Positions 41,601 through 48,677 of a DNA stretch of 64,000 nt are shown one piece after another; positions within the stretch are counted from its first letter, which is position 1, and each line of letters begins with the position of its first letter. Below the pieces are notes generated by a model that saw only the letters and a program-made list of their open reading frames with translations, did no database searches and was not told where the DNA came from. The position numbers were made by a program, and so were the translations under genes. Source of the stretch: Lagopus muta (taxonomy: Eukaryota; Chordata; Aves; Galliformes; Phasianidae); assembly GCF_023343835.1 (NCBI RefSeq), contig NC_064434.1, forward strand, positions 5,189,505 to 5,253,504, read 5' to 3'.

Positions 41601-41832
41601 TTGGGTTGTGTACTTAGATATGGTTAAAATCTGGAATGTCTGGCTAAATTAATGACTGATTCTCATGTTTTTTCTCCTTCATCTAGCCTCTCCGCAATGT
41701 GAGGCTCAGCCTGGGCTCATTCCTCCATCAGATAACGATCTGGTACAGGCTAAGGAAGGATATGAAGCATCTGTCTCAGTGGAACAGAAGCTTACCTGCC
41801 TGGATGGGGGAGACAACAGCAGCGTTGCCTGA
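11558..41832 (+). CDS. FBXO16: F-box only protein 16 (8 coding exons, span includes introns)
   Basis: FBXO16 is an F-box protein and presumed substrate adaptor of an SCF (SKP1-CUL1) ubiquitin ligase; its substrates are poorly defined. Coding exons are 11558-11653, 16939-16974, 24284-24490, 25752-25916, 26767-26972, 33371-33476, 39074-39299 and 41687-41832. They total 1188 nt including the stop, a predicted 395 residues, and every junction is GT-AG and in frame. The F-box (about 89-135) reads [20 protein letters not shown], then CAQ joined to VSWHWKNL, nearly as in human. Downstream landmarks shared with human are [19 protein letters not shown] and a TPDLSWQ-type segment. Human FBXO16, as I recall it, stops at 292 residues soon after that segment; here two further exons add about 120 residues rich in Pro, Ala and Thr. 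Expression probably starts in the CpG island shared with FZD3. Confidence 0.93.
11675..11835 (-). mobile_element. CR1 LINE 3' end, degenerate
   Basis: The complement of a CR1 tail is seen as GGGATCACAGAACTGGTGAG, TTTGGAGAGGACTTCTGG and GAGTCCAACTCTTCAAG. It is unusually close to the exon 1 donor. Confidence 0.65.
13120..14115 (-). mobile_element. CR1 LINE, about 1 kb with RT remnant
   Basis: The plus strand starts with the CR1 end complement (GAATCATAGAATTGTAGAAT, CACCAAGGTTGGGAAAGACT). The minus strand encodes decayed RT text such as [19 protein letters not shown] and [20 protein letters not shown], where the active-site YADD is FAND. Frameshifts and the altered catalytic site mark it as dead. 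It is 5'-truncated. Confidence 0.92.
16195..16830 (+). mobile_element. CR1 LINE with internal deletion (endonuclease-region piece plus 3' end)
   Basis: The plus strand encodes [20 protein letters not shown] then EGLAGDV, which resembles the end of the CR1 ORF2 endonuclease domain. Within about 100 bp the sequence jumps to the ORF2 C-terminus and 3' UTR (CAGCCTGGAGAAGAAAGGCC, later AGTTCCTTCCAACTTCACCC and ATTTTGTGATGCTGTTTCT). Most of the reverse transcriptase is missing. Confidence 0.75.
16939..16974 (+). CDS. FBXO16: FBXO16 coding exon 2, 36-nt microexon (residues 33-44)
   Basis: The acceptor TTTTACAG precedes the 12 codons [12 protein letters not shown], and the donor is TGG|GTAAAC. Human has [12 protein letters not shown] at the same place. 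It is phase 0 at both ends, so skipping would keep the frame and remove 12 residues. Confidence 0.93.
19240..19600 (+). mobile_element. Old CR1 LINE 3' region
   Basis: The segments AGGATAAGAAATAATGGGCT and GAGTCTTTTGAGGACAGGTT followed by AGATAAATATTTGTCAGGAT match the text of older CR1 subfamilies in birds. The expected promoter-proximal and tail parts are eroded. Confidence 0.6.
20430..20797 (+). mobile_element. CR1 LINE 3' fragment
   Basis: Clear CR1 3' order: GGCTCTTTAGCAGCAGTGGT, GATAGGACCAGAGGAAATGG, CACTGATGGAGCTGTGGGTG and tail CCCCTCCAACTCAAACAATT ending in ATTCTATGATTCTAT. Confidence 0.92.
24284..24490 (+). CDS. FBXO16: FBXO16 coding exon 3 (residues 45-113, first half of F-box)
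   Basis: The acceptor is CTTTTTTCAG. The exon runs from [13 protein letters not shown] to [11 protein letters not shown] and the donor is CAG|GTAAAA. It carries the leucine-rich start of the F-box that contacts SKP1. Both ends are phase 0. Confidence 0.96.
24491..25751 (+). other. FBXO16: FBXO16 intron after coding exon 3
   Basis: About 1.26 kb of AT-rich unique-looking sequence. I see no repeat family or exon. Confidence 0.8.
25752..25916 (+). CDS. FBXO16: FBXO16 coding exon 4 (residues 114-168, end of F-box)
   Basis: The acceptor CCACAG precedes [20 protein letters not shown], and the exon ends in ELRVTRPK before the donor AAG|GTATAT. The tryptophan-rich run is typical of F-box C-terminal halves and matches human closely. 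Confidence 0.96.
25917..26766 (+). other. FBXO16: FBXO16 intron after coding exon 4
   Basis: About 850 bp without recognisable repeats or genes. Confidence 0.8.
26767..26972 (+). CDS. FBXO16: FBXO16 coding exon 5 (residues 169-237)
   Basis: The acceptor is CTCATTAG. The exon encodes a low-complexity basic linker (KKTRKKKKE, a possible nuclear localisation signal) followed by the conserved IPPWRSPDK and [11 protein letters not shown]. It ends inside a codon (GC|GTAAGA, phase 2). Confidence 0.92.
26973..33370 (+). other. FBXO16: FBXO16 intron after coding exon 5
   Basis: About 6.4 kb, with one CR1 fragment at 30.28-30.52 kb. The remainder is unique-looking sequence, and its ORFs do not match any family I know. 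Confidence 0.8.
30284..30518 (-). mobile_element. CR1 LINE 3' end
   Basis: The complement begins AGTCATAGAATCATAGAATA, then TGTTGGAAGGGATCTTTAAG, CCCCATCCAGTCTGGCCTGG and GGGCAACCTGTTCAGTGTCT. It is 5'-truncated. Confidence 0.92.
33371..33476 (+). CDS. FBXO16: FBXO16 coding exon 6 (residues 237-272)
   Basis: The acceptor ACTCTGCAG completes the split alanine codon. It encodes [20 protein letters not shown] and ends KLQKSTSL before CTG|GTGAGT. TPD and the basic run align with human TPDFSRQ and the KKNK region. Confidence 0.9.
33477..39073 (+). other. FBXO16: FBXO16 intron after coding exon 6
   Basis: About 5.6 kb. It holds the longest, best preserved CR1 of the window (34.69-35.97 kb). The AT-rich stretch at 36.4-37.1 kb contains TTAATTTAC/AATAAATTA-type short repeats. 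No other exon seen. Confidence 0.8.
34694..35970 (-). mobile_element. CR1 LINE, about 1.3 kb, well preserved RT C-terminal half
   Basis: The minus strand encodes long readable parts of CR1 ORF2. [20 protein letters not shown] is the RT block A region. [20 protein letters not shown] is block B and [14 protein letters not shown] is the catalytic block, YADD in active elements. The stretch from [20 protein letters not shown] to [16 protein letters not shown] is the C-terminal region. Reading passes between two frames, so at least one frameshift is present. The 3' end lies at 34694 with two ATAGAATCAT-type repeats. It is 5'-truncated within RT and inactive, but has the fewest breaks among the window's CR1 copies. 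Confidence 0.95.
39074..39299 (+). CDS. FBXO16: FBXO16 coding exon 7 (residues 273-347), absent from human form
   Basis: The acceptor CTTTTCTAG precedes [20 protein letters not shown], followed by a Pro/Ala-rich stretch ending in TETTTTSP. The donor CAT|GTCAGT is non-ideal but gives phase 1, which matches the only long open frame of the next exon. If it is not spliced, the frame reads QYAACAL and stops at 39325. Confidence 0.78.
39300..41686 (+). other. FBXO16: FBXO16 last intron
   Basis: About 2.4 kb. A CR1 fills 39.55-40.2 kb; the remainder is unique-looking. A 112-codon plus-strand ORF at 40.89-41.23 kb shows no recognisable domain. Confidence 0.75.
39555..40200 (+). mobile_element. CR1 LINE 3' region
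   Basis: Landmarks in order are GATACTGGTGGATGGCAGCT, CCCCTAAAATGATCCCTGGG, GGGCTCTTCAGCCTGGAGAA, TTTAGCAGGGTCTGTTGTGA, GGTTGGACTAGATGACCCTT and GGTCCCTTCCAACTCAAAAG. Only ORF2 C-terminal remnants remain. Confidence 0.92.
41687..41832 (+). CDS. FBXO16: FBXO16 coding exon 8 (C-terminal, residues 348-395)
   Basis: The acceptor is TTTTTTCTCCTTCATCTAG. In the phase imposed by exon 7 it encodes [20 protein letters not shown] and ends DGGDNSSVA with TGA at 41830-41832. A second frame is also open to a TAG, so the assignment depends on the exon 7 donor. Codons and an acidic tail look plausible, but I have no domain match. Confidence 0.7.
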
Positions 41833-41862
41833 GTCATAGACTTTCATCTACTATACCATGCA

Positions 41863-41868
41863 AATAAA
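41863..41868 (+). terminator. FBXO16: Candidate proximal poly(A) signal of FBXO16
   Basis: AATAAA occurs 31 nt after the FBXO16 stop codon. It is a canonical hexamer; use is unproven. Confidence 0.4.
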
Positions 41869-42783
41869 TAGGCATGCAAGTCCTACATCCGTTCTCACTA
41901 ATCTCTCCAAAAGAAAACTTGACTGCCTTGCTGCCAGTTTTGATGTTGGAGCAACGGCTTTGTACTTTTTTGGAACTGCAGCAGCTGATGCGATGCCTCC
42001 TGCCTGCCTTTAAGTCTCCTGGTCCAAGCTGCAGCAAGTCAAATGTTTACCTGATGTGCTTTTCACCCTGGCTTCGTATTGCTGGTGCTATAATTTACAT
42101 TTTCTTTGGGGTATGTTGCTTCTGCAGAATTCACCTTGGCCTTTGATAACCCTTTTGCAGTTGCCTACTAGAGCTGCTGGACACTAAGCTTGCCTACGGC
42201 ACAGGGACATCGTGGGGCACATCCTATGGCCAGAGCTGCTTTGTTCTGTTCTCACAATGAATTGCAGAAGCTGCCTGTCTGTGGGCAGTGAGGGGATTGT
42301 GGAGGACAAGTGAAGACTACTGGTCACTACTGGCCACCTGGGTGATGTAAACTGTATCCCCTCACAGAGCGAGTGGTTTACAACCAATATTAATGTGTTC
42401 CTTTAGTTGTAACCACCAGCACCTAACAAATCATCTGGAATGAAGAAAGCATCACAGCATTCAAGAAAAAAGCTTTCAATATGTGAGAGAAAGGAGGCTT
42501 GGGGAGAATGAGGAAAAGGCTACCTAGTGCTCTATTGAAGTCAGAAATTTTCTCATGCTGTACAAGGCAAGTCCATCATTTCAATCATGTTAGTGAGAAT
42601 GAAATCCCACCCTCTGGATTACAGCATTGCACAGGGCACTGCGTGGGGAGCTGGCACTGGTTTAATTATTTACAGCATTATTTTCCGCAATTATGGAAAT
42701 GTAGCAAATAGCAGTTTTTAACAATAGGGGGACCAAATGCATAACAACTGTAACTTACTGCCTTATAACCCAGACAGAGCTGA

Positions 42784-42789
42784 AATAAA
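42784..42789 (+). terminator. FBXO16: Candidate distal poly(A) signal of FBXO16
   Basis: AATAAA lies about 950 nt beyond the stop, with no CR1 or other family between it and the stop. Use is unproven. Confidence 0.35.
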
Positions 42790-43249
42790 ACTGAAACTTT
42801 GCACACACTAGGAAGGGCCACAGCATCCCCATGAATTCTCAGCATTTATAGACTAGAAATCATGTCTTGGAGAAAACACCAGCCACTTTGTGATAAGGAT
42901 TAGGAGAAGTCTTCCAACTCTGTGAACAGATTATCCCATACCATGTCACTTGAGGGTGTCAAGTTTTTTGGCACAAGAGACAGTGGCCATTCTCAAGACC
43001 AAGCACAAAGCACCATAGGTTTTAATGGAAGGGACAGAATCTGCCCATCAGGGCCCTTGATCGAATGCCTCAGTCACAGATTGGCTAATTCAGCACATCT
43101 CTCTCTCCCTGATGTTATGTTGTGTTTTTAGTTGCTCCATGTGCTTGGAAGAGGGATTTCATGTCAACCAAAACAACAGCCTAAAAGCTCTTCACCTCAG
43201 AAATGATTAGCTGAAATATGAACTCCTGACAGGGAGTTATTTTCTTTCT

Positions 43250-43322
43250 TGAAAGGTTGGACTGGATGATCCTTTGGTCTTTTCCAACCTTGGTGATTCT
43301 ATGATTCTATGATTCTATGAAC
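43250..43322 (+). mobile_element. CR1 LINE 3' tail with ATTCTATG repeats
   Basis: AGGTTGGACTGGATGATCCT, then TTTTCCAACCTTGGTGATTC and three tandem ATTCTATG units, the typical CR1 terminal microsatellite. Only the last 70 bp or so is present. Confidence 0.9.
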
Positions 43323-43947
43323 ATGCAGGTGGCAGTCAGCTCTTATATCATCAATTATGCAAGAGACCAGAACAACTAACTTAGATTAAGACAGCTAACT
43401 TTTGGGTATGTGAAATTAGGTGAGGTAAATCCCACCCAAAACATTCGCCAGCCATTTGCTGGTATTGCAGATCTCTCCCAATAAGTCTTTTCCCATGGAA
43501 AACCAAGTTAAAGACTGCTTCACAAATGTTTATGGCTGGCTTAAGTCTAAATGGTAATGCCAGCTCCCTTTTTGTCTCAGGAACTGTGAAGTTTCCTGGG
43601 GCAGCAGTTCAGTGCTTTGTTACAAACAGCAAATGGCCATGCAAGGAAATGATGTAAACCTCCATCAATGGTGTTTCTTTTCTCACCAGTGAGCACACTC
43701 ATTGGAAATGTAATGTTCCCAAGGTCTGTCAAGTCTTGGAGCTGAATGCTCAAGCATTGCTGCAGCAAATAGTGCAGCTCAAGTGCTCACTATAAGCTCA
43801 GGCTTCTCCAGTTTATAACACTTCTATATTCATGATGTTGTAAAATAACTAAGAGTAACATTCTCCAGGAAACTACCAAGCCAAGTGGTCCATCCATGAA
43901 GTAACAGCAGACCTGCATTAAGCCTGGATGTAACTTCTACCAATTAT

Positions 43948-44006
43948 CAAGTTGGACTCTGTGATTCTTATGGGTCCCTTCCAGCTCGAGATATTCTATG
44001 GTACTG
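43948..44006 (+). mobile_element. CR1 LINE 3' tail
   Basis: GTTGGACTCTGTGATTCTTA, GGGTCCCTTCCAGCTCGAGA and TATTCTATG match the CR1 end of a different subfamily from the copy 0.7 kb to the left. Confidence 0.8.
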
Positions 44007-44453
44007 GAATAAAATGTGTGTACTTACAACATACTTTACAAACGTGTCTGAGGTGGCAGAATACATCAGACTCCGAAATGGACAGAAAAGAGTTCTCCAC
44101 CTGCCTGTGTGGCTGTGCTGCTGCCTGCCCTCAGGCAGCCCCATCACCTTCTGTGCCCTGAGCTGCAGATCTGCACAGGCAGATGGTATTTACTGCCTTT
44201 ATAATGTGTTTCAAGATATGCTTGTTGGAAACATCCAAGTAATGTTTGTCAGGATGGTATCTCTGATAAAAGCAGATTTCATTCGCGATTGCAATGGCGG
44301 CCATCCCGCAAGCAGGAGTGCACTTATGGACACATCATGAGAGCCCTTATACCCTGTTTGCTCCCCCTTCCTCCCCCCTCCCCTGTTTCCCCACTGGCTG
44401 GGTACTCCAGGTTCACAATGTCACAGAAGATCTTATCAGAACGTTGACATTTC

Positions 44454-44526
44454 ATAGAATCATAGAATCACAAGGTTGGAAACGACGTACAAGAGCATCC
44501 AGTCCAACCGTCTCCTCATCACCATT
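44454..44526 (-). mobile_element. CR1 LINE 3' tail inserted in the left LTR
   Basis: The plus strand shows the CR1 end complement TCATAGAATCATAGAATCAC, AAGGTTGGAAACGACGTACA and ATCCAGTCCAACCGTCTCCT. It replaces the LTR text present at the same point in the right LTR, so it inserted after, or was captured into, this LTR. Confidence 0.85.
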
Positions 44527-44668
44527 TGCACATACCGTTAGCAACTGCACTTCCACATACCATTAAAAGTTGCATTTCCACATCGTTTCCACATACCATC
44601 AAAAACTGCATTTCCACATACCGTTAGCAATTGCATTTCCACATCATTTCCACATACCATTAAGATAG
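44524..44668. repeat. Tandem repeat of about 25 bp with a 36-bp variant, five units
   Basis: On the plus strand, units start GCAYTTCCACATACCRTTA and alternate with longer units carrying an extra CATCGTTTC-type insert. On the minus strand each unit carries TGTGGAAA, the classic enhancer core that occurs in retroviral U3 repeats. Lies directly next to the CR1 tail in the left LTR. Confidence 0.75.
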
Positions 44669-45054
44669 TTTCTCCCAGTGCCTTCAAAACCCACAAATCA
44701 AACAATAAATTCCTCAACTTCCACAAACACCCAGCACTTGGTCTCATGATTAGGATACTCAATTATAAAACTGGTCCCATTACTCCATTTACGTTCCTGG
44801 TTTCTCATTCAATATTCCCCCTGGCTCACCAGCAATGTATCTCCAGTGAGCCAAAATACAACCCAAGGAGTCTGCTCGTATCACTTTAGACACCCCTTGT
44901 TCCATAACAGCCTCGTACACGACGTAACATAACATAACACTTTCAGGACATAAACATTTAACAATCACAAAGGCAGTGACAATAATCAGTACAATTCATC
45001 CTCAGGATCCTTCCTCTCTCTGCCTCCCTCCAGAGCTCAACCTTCCCTCTGTAT

Positions 45055-45255
45055 TCATTTCCCACACTTGCTTAGCTGCCAGCCTCCTTCTCCAATAATC
45101 AACATATCAATGATAAACATCATTTCCATCCATGAGTACAAATTAGGCCCTAGAAATTGATCTAATTGTTTTGCTACGCTTATAGGATCCTCAGTTAAGG
45201 AATTCTTCTTGAAACTCCTAACTCCTCTTCTAGTAAAAACAGCAGGCATTACCAT
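45055..45255 (-). pseudogene. Retroviral gag capsid-like remnant
   Basis: A short minus-strand reading frame contains SVAKQLDQFLGPNLYSW, which resembles the capsid part of class I ERV Gag proteins. It is cut off by stops on both sides and lacks the rest of gag. The resemblance is recalled by pattern, not searched. It is non-functional. Confidence 0.55.
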
Positions 45256-45488
45256 ACCCTATTTCCCTTTGACCTAAGACTGCCCTAAGAGGACAAAGTG
45301 AAGTATTAGTAAGGTTAGCATTAGAGAAAGGAAAACTCTCCAGGTCCCATTCGCATTACTCCAACTCCCTCAGTAACCCAGAGCGCATCCTCTCTCCAGG
45401 ACCTGCACAGACCAGCAGCACCCACTCTCCTCCTCTGAGAGCTCACTGCCGCTGGCACTGCTTTAGAAATTGAAGGGGGGGAAGTTAC

Positions 45489-45510
45489 CCTTGGGGGAAC
45501 AACCCCAAGG
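45489..45510. other. Perfect 8-bp stem-loop in ERV leader
   Basis: CCTTGGGG and CCCCAAGG face each other across a 6-nt loop, between the primer binding site and the gag-like remnant. Retroviral leaders carry packaging and dimerisation hairpins here; that role is inferred from position only. Confidence 0.5.
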
Positions 45511-45524
45511 AAAGAGTTAAATCC

Positions 45525-45534
45525 CCTTACCTTG
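45525..45534 (-). other. Splice-donor-like site in ERV leader
   Basis: On the minus strand CAAG|GTAAGG is a near-consensus 5' splice site, about 215 nt after the primer binding site, where the major retroviral donor is expected. Confidence 0.5.
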
Positions 45535-45745
45535 GACCGTGCACCAAGTTACCGGGTCGCCATGGCCAACAGCCGTGCCTGCCTGCCCTTGGCTTTCACA
45601 GAGCCCGTCCTCTAAGTAACAGTCTCGGTTACATAATATCGGCATCCCAAGGAGTCACCTCAGCACCCAGACAGGACCGCTGCCATCAGCAGGGTGCCCC
45701 TATCCTGTGCAGGGCAGTAGGGAAACTCCCAAAGAGGGGATCATA

Positions 45746-45763
45746 ATCCCGGATGAGGCCCCA
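45746..45763 (-). other. Proline-tRNA-type primer binding site
   Basis: The minus strand reads TGGGGCCTCATCCGGGAT. This matches the known tRNA-Pro primer binding site of murine leukaemia virus-like elements (TGGGGGCTCGTCCGGGAT) at 16 of 18 positions. It starts 3 nt beyond the LTR end, as expected, which fixes the element's orientation and class. Confidence 0.82.
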
Positions 45764-45766
45764 GAT

Positions 45767-46421
45767 TGTTGGAAATATCCCAGTAATCTTATCAGGATGG
45801 CATCTCTGATAAAAGCAGATTTTATTCACGATTGCAATGGCGGGCATCTAGCCAGCAGGAGCGCCTATGGACACAACATGACAGCCTTTAGACCCTGTTT
45901 TCTCCCCCTTGTCTCCCCCCTCCCCTGTTTCCCCACTGGCTGGGTACTCCAGGTTCACAATCTTACAGAAGGTTTACATTTGCTATTTACTTGTTCATTT
46001 ATTTGTTATCTGGTGTCAGTCAGCAGCCATCCTGTTGTTTCCAAGATGTCTCAGTGCTCTCCTTGCCTTGATATGGTGATTTTCTTTAAAGTCATCATCG
46101 TTAAACAAAGAGCACTGGGGGATGATGTCAGGCCTTCCCATGTCTCTTCAGGCGCTTCCTCGGGCAGGCCATCACTTGTTCTCTGGTTTGCTCTCCTGCA
46201 GGATATTCTTGCAGTGTGTAGGACAAAATATACATCTATACACCTATATACAGAGTGTGCGTTCCTGGGAAGGTTTGTCTAGAGGATAAGTGATGTAAAC
46301 TCATCAGAGATCTTCCCCAAGTTAAGCAGAAGGACTCCCAAAAAGAGCTACGATAGTGGAGATCATGAAATAAAAATAATATTATCCAATTCTAACGCAG
46401 AAACAACATTTGATTCCCACA
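45767..46421 (-). repeat. Right LTR of the ERV (5' LTR on the minus strand)
   Basis: On the minus strand it starts TGTGGGAATC (46421) and ends TTTCCAACA (45767), giving imperfect terminal repeats TGTnGG/CCAACA. A poly(A) signal AATAAA lies at 45826-45821, 54 nt before the end, and a degraded TATA position (TCTAAA) lies about 65 nt upstream. The R/U5 half matches the left LTR. The U3 end is supported only by the short terminal repeat and the TGCT duplication. Confidence 0.6.
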
Positions 46422-47146
46422 TGCTGATAAGGAATTGCTAAACAAGAACAGAGCTATGCCTGTTCCTTGTAGACGCACATTTCCCTGCACTGATTGGTAT
46501 TTCCAGATCCGGTACCACTCCGATTAGCCACAGTGTTTGATTAAAGAATTGAAAGTACCTTTTAAACCCCACAGGCCAATGAATCAGCGTTGAATTCCAC
46601 CAGTACAAGCAAGATCAGAATGTGAGCCCTAGGCCCTGCTCAGATGTGGGGAACAAACCCAAACACGCCACCCTCCTCTTACCCAAGGTTTACTGTGCAT
46701 TTCTGCCAAAAACTCCACCTGAATTTACCTCATGCTCTTTGCTGGAAGCAATGGCAGCATTTGGTACTGTAGTTTGGCTTTGTAGCCAAAACAAAGCTTT
46801 CCTAATTTTTGCTCTTCCGAGCTAAAGAAACAGCTTTGTTTGGGAGAAAGAATATGTGCAGCTGAAGGTGATAGGAGCTGCAGGTGGGAGCACAGTCAGA
46901 CCAAAACAGGGCTCTTGGAAATATCCAATTAGTGTGCTAGCCCCCAAAGCTGAAGATGAGTGAACCTTACCGAACAGCTGAGCTTCAGCAGCAGCTATAG
47001 GGCTCTAACAGGCTAGAGATGGCTACAGAAAGTGTGGAGACCTCAGGGCAAATGGAAAGTAGCTGATGATAGCAGGTAACTGCATGATAAAAAGTTGCTG
47101 TAGAGGTGGATGAAGCTGATAACAGACCAAACGCAGCTCCCTTCAC

Positions 47147-47408
47147 ATATCATAGAATCACAGAATGAGCTGGAAGGGCTTAAAGCCCACCTAGTCCCAA
47201 CCACTGCCATGGGCTGGTTGCCCCCTACCAGCTCAGACTGCCCAGGACCCCATCCAGCCTGGCCTCGCACACCTCCAGGGACAAATCATCCTCAGCTTTT
47301 CTGTGCCACTGCCTTACCGCCTTCTGGGTGAAACATTTACCCCTAACAACTAACCTAAATCTCTTCTCTTTTAGTTTAAAACCATTACCCTTGTCCTTCC
47401 ATGCCACA
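47147..47408 (-). mobile_element. CR1 LINE 3' end
   Basis: The complement of the CR1 3' end: ATCATAGAATCACAGAATGA, GCTGGAAGGGCTTAAAGCCC, CCATCCAGCCTGGCCTCGCA and TTTAAAACCATTACCCTTGT. Confidence 0.9.
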
Positions 47409-47754
47409 AGGGGTTGGGGAGGTGAGTAGTTGGAGTTGTGTTGGTGGCTCTGTGAGCTAAGGGAAGGGAGAAGACTATGAGAATCAGCTTGAAATCAATA
47501 CCCTTCTCCCTGCCAGCATGCTTAAGCTGATCACCTTACTGTTTGTATAGCACAGACATCCTACCTGTTGTGTGTTCATGGCTTCCTGAACAAGAGACAT
47601 CCTATGCTGTCTCAGATAAATGCTGTAGTGTGTGCACCACCAAGTAATTTTTAGGAAGGAATTGCTTTCATGACAACCCTTGATAGCGTTTTCACATCTG
47701 AAATATCCTTTGCGGCACAGAAGCTGCTGCAGTAGGTTTGGGAAAGATGATGAT

Positions 47755-47968
47755 AGGAGATGCATGACTGGATAGATGTCCTGTAACCAGTGGGGATCCA
47801 CTGGGACTGGCTGAAGTTGTAGGTGCCCCATCCTTGGCTCGGCCCAAGGGCAGGCTGGATGGGTCTTCATGCAACCTGGGCTGATGGGAGATGGTGGGCA
47901 GGAGTCGGGGCTGGGTGGGCTTTCAGTTTCCTTTCAACCCAATCCACTTTGGGATTCCTTGATAGACT
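47755..47968 (+). mobile_element. CR1 LINE 3' end, degenerate
   Basis: GTAGGTGCCCCATCCTTGGC, GGCAGGCTGGATGGGTCTTC and TTTCCTTTCAACCCAATCCA give the CR1 order; the tail has decayed. Confidence 0.75.
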
Positions 47969-48289
47969 CTCATGCAAAATAGCTGTGGAACTCCTCGCCT
48001 CAATTAGTTGCAGATGTGGAAGCTCATGTGGGTTTGAGGAATTACTGGAGGCTCCTAGAAGGATTTCACATTAAATCACAGCTGTGGGCAGAGGCTGCCC
48101 ATCTTGTTACCTATACAAAAAGAAAGTGGTGCTTAGAGCTCACTTGGCTTCATCTAGCACCAGTCGTGGGGAGCACTGACAGCGCTGACAATGTAGGGAG
48201 GTGTCCTCGAACTCCAGTGGGGGAAACTGGTCCTCAGTGGGACCTCAGACAGACAGAAGCCCATCATGGTCACAAAGCACTACGTTAGA

Positions 48290-48550
48290 ACTATATAGGA
48301 ACTCTAAGAAAGAAGGGGACAGATTTTTTAGCAGGATCTGCTGTGACAGGACGAGGGGAAATGGTTTTGAACTAAAAGAAAGGAGATTTAGACTGGGTAT
48401 AAGGAAGAAGTTCTTTACACTAAGAGTGGTGAGGCACCGGCACAGGTTGCCCAGATGGTGCCCCATCCTTGGAGACACTGAAGAGGCTGGATGGGCTCTG
48501 AGCACTGATGGAGCCGTGGGTGTCCCTGCTCATTGCTTGGAGGTTTTTTT
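48290..48550 (+). mobile_element. CR1 LINE 3' fragment
   Basis: GACAGATTTTTTAGCAGGAT, GTGACAGGACGAGGGGAAAT, GGTGCCCCATCCTTGGAGAC and CACTGATGGAGCCGTGGGTG. The last part of the tail is missing. Confidence 0.9.
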
Positions 48551-48677
48551 GGTTATTATGTAAATGCTCTGCTACCATCTAGTGCTGGAGGGGAGAAGGA
48601 CTGGGGGGAGCCAGGGCTCAGCTCCTGGTGTGAGTGGGGTCTGCTGGTCTGGGGCTTCCTGGAGCCATGAAGGTCCT

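Larger units (their letters stand above)
41833..42810 (+). other. FBXO16: FBXO16 3' UTR and downstream
   Basis: This follows the TGA stop. The first AATAAA is at 41863-41868, only 31 nt after the stop, which would give a very short 3' UTR. Another AATAAA is at 42784-42789 and would give about 970 nt. I cannot tell which is used. Confidence 0.5.
42811..44218. other. FBXO16-ELP3 intergenic, left part
   Basis: Unique-looking AT-rich sequence with two short plus-strand CR1 tails (43.25 and 43.95 kb). I see no gene. Confidence 0.7.
44223..44811 (-). repeat. Left LTR of the ERV (3' LTR on the minus strand)
   Basis: The R/U5 part (44223-44450) is homologous to the right LTR. On the minus strand a TATA box (TATAAG, 44351-44346) lies upstream of the R region; the poly(A) signal position reads AATGAA rather than AATAAA. 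Beyond 44450 the U3 is filled by a CR1 tail and a tandem repeat. The outer U3 end at 44811 is a guess, placed after a purine-rich AGGGGGAATA stretch that could be the polypurine tract. Confidence 0.55.
44812..45745 (-). other. Internal region of the ERV (leader and gag remnant)
   Basis: About 0.93 kb between LTRs. From the primer binding site towards the left it holds a hairpin, a splice-donor-like site, a gag-like ORF piece and then AT-rich sequence without recognisable pol or env. Confidence 0.6.
44219..46425 (-). mobile_element. Decayed class I (gammaretrovirus-like) endogenous retrovirus, internally deleted
   Basis: Two direct copies of an LTR-like segment (about 44223-44450 and 45767-45985) are clearly similar over about 220 bp, including a shared C-rich run and CTGGCTGGGTACTCCAGGTT. 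On the minus strand each ends in ...CCAACA. Directly after the right copy's end (ATC spacer) comes an 18-nt primer binding site close to proline tRNA. About 0.95 kb of internal sequence remains, with a splice-donor-like site and a gag-capsid-like fragment; pol and env are absent. A possible 4-bp target duplication TGCT flanks the element (44219-44222 and 46422-46425), as class I elements make. The left LTR carries a CR1 tail and a tandem repeat in U3. The provirus cannot encode a functional product. Confidence 0.72.

Noticed and set aside
44524-44668. Possible CRISPR-like array
   Set aside because: Units are contiguous tandem repeats without unique spacers, and the genome is vertebrate.
45707-46282. 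191-codon plus-strand ORF
   Set aside because: It reads antisense through the right LTR of the ERV; not a gene.
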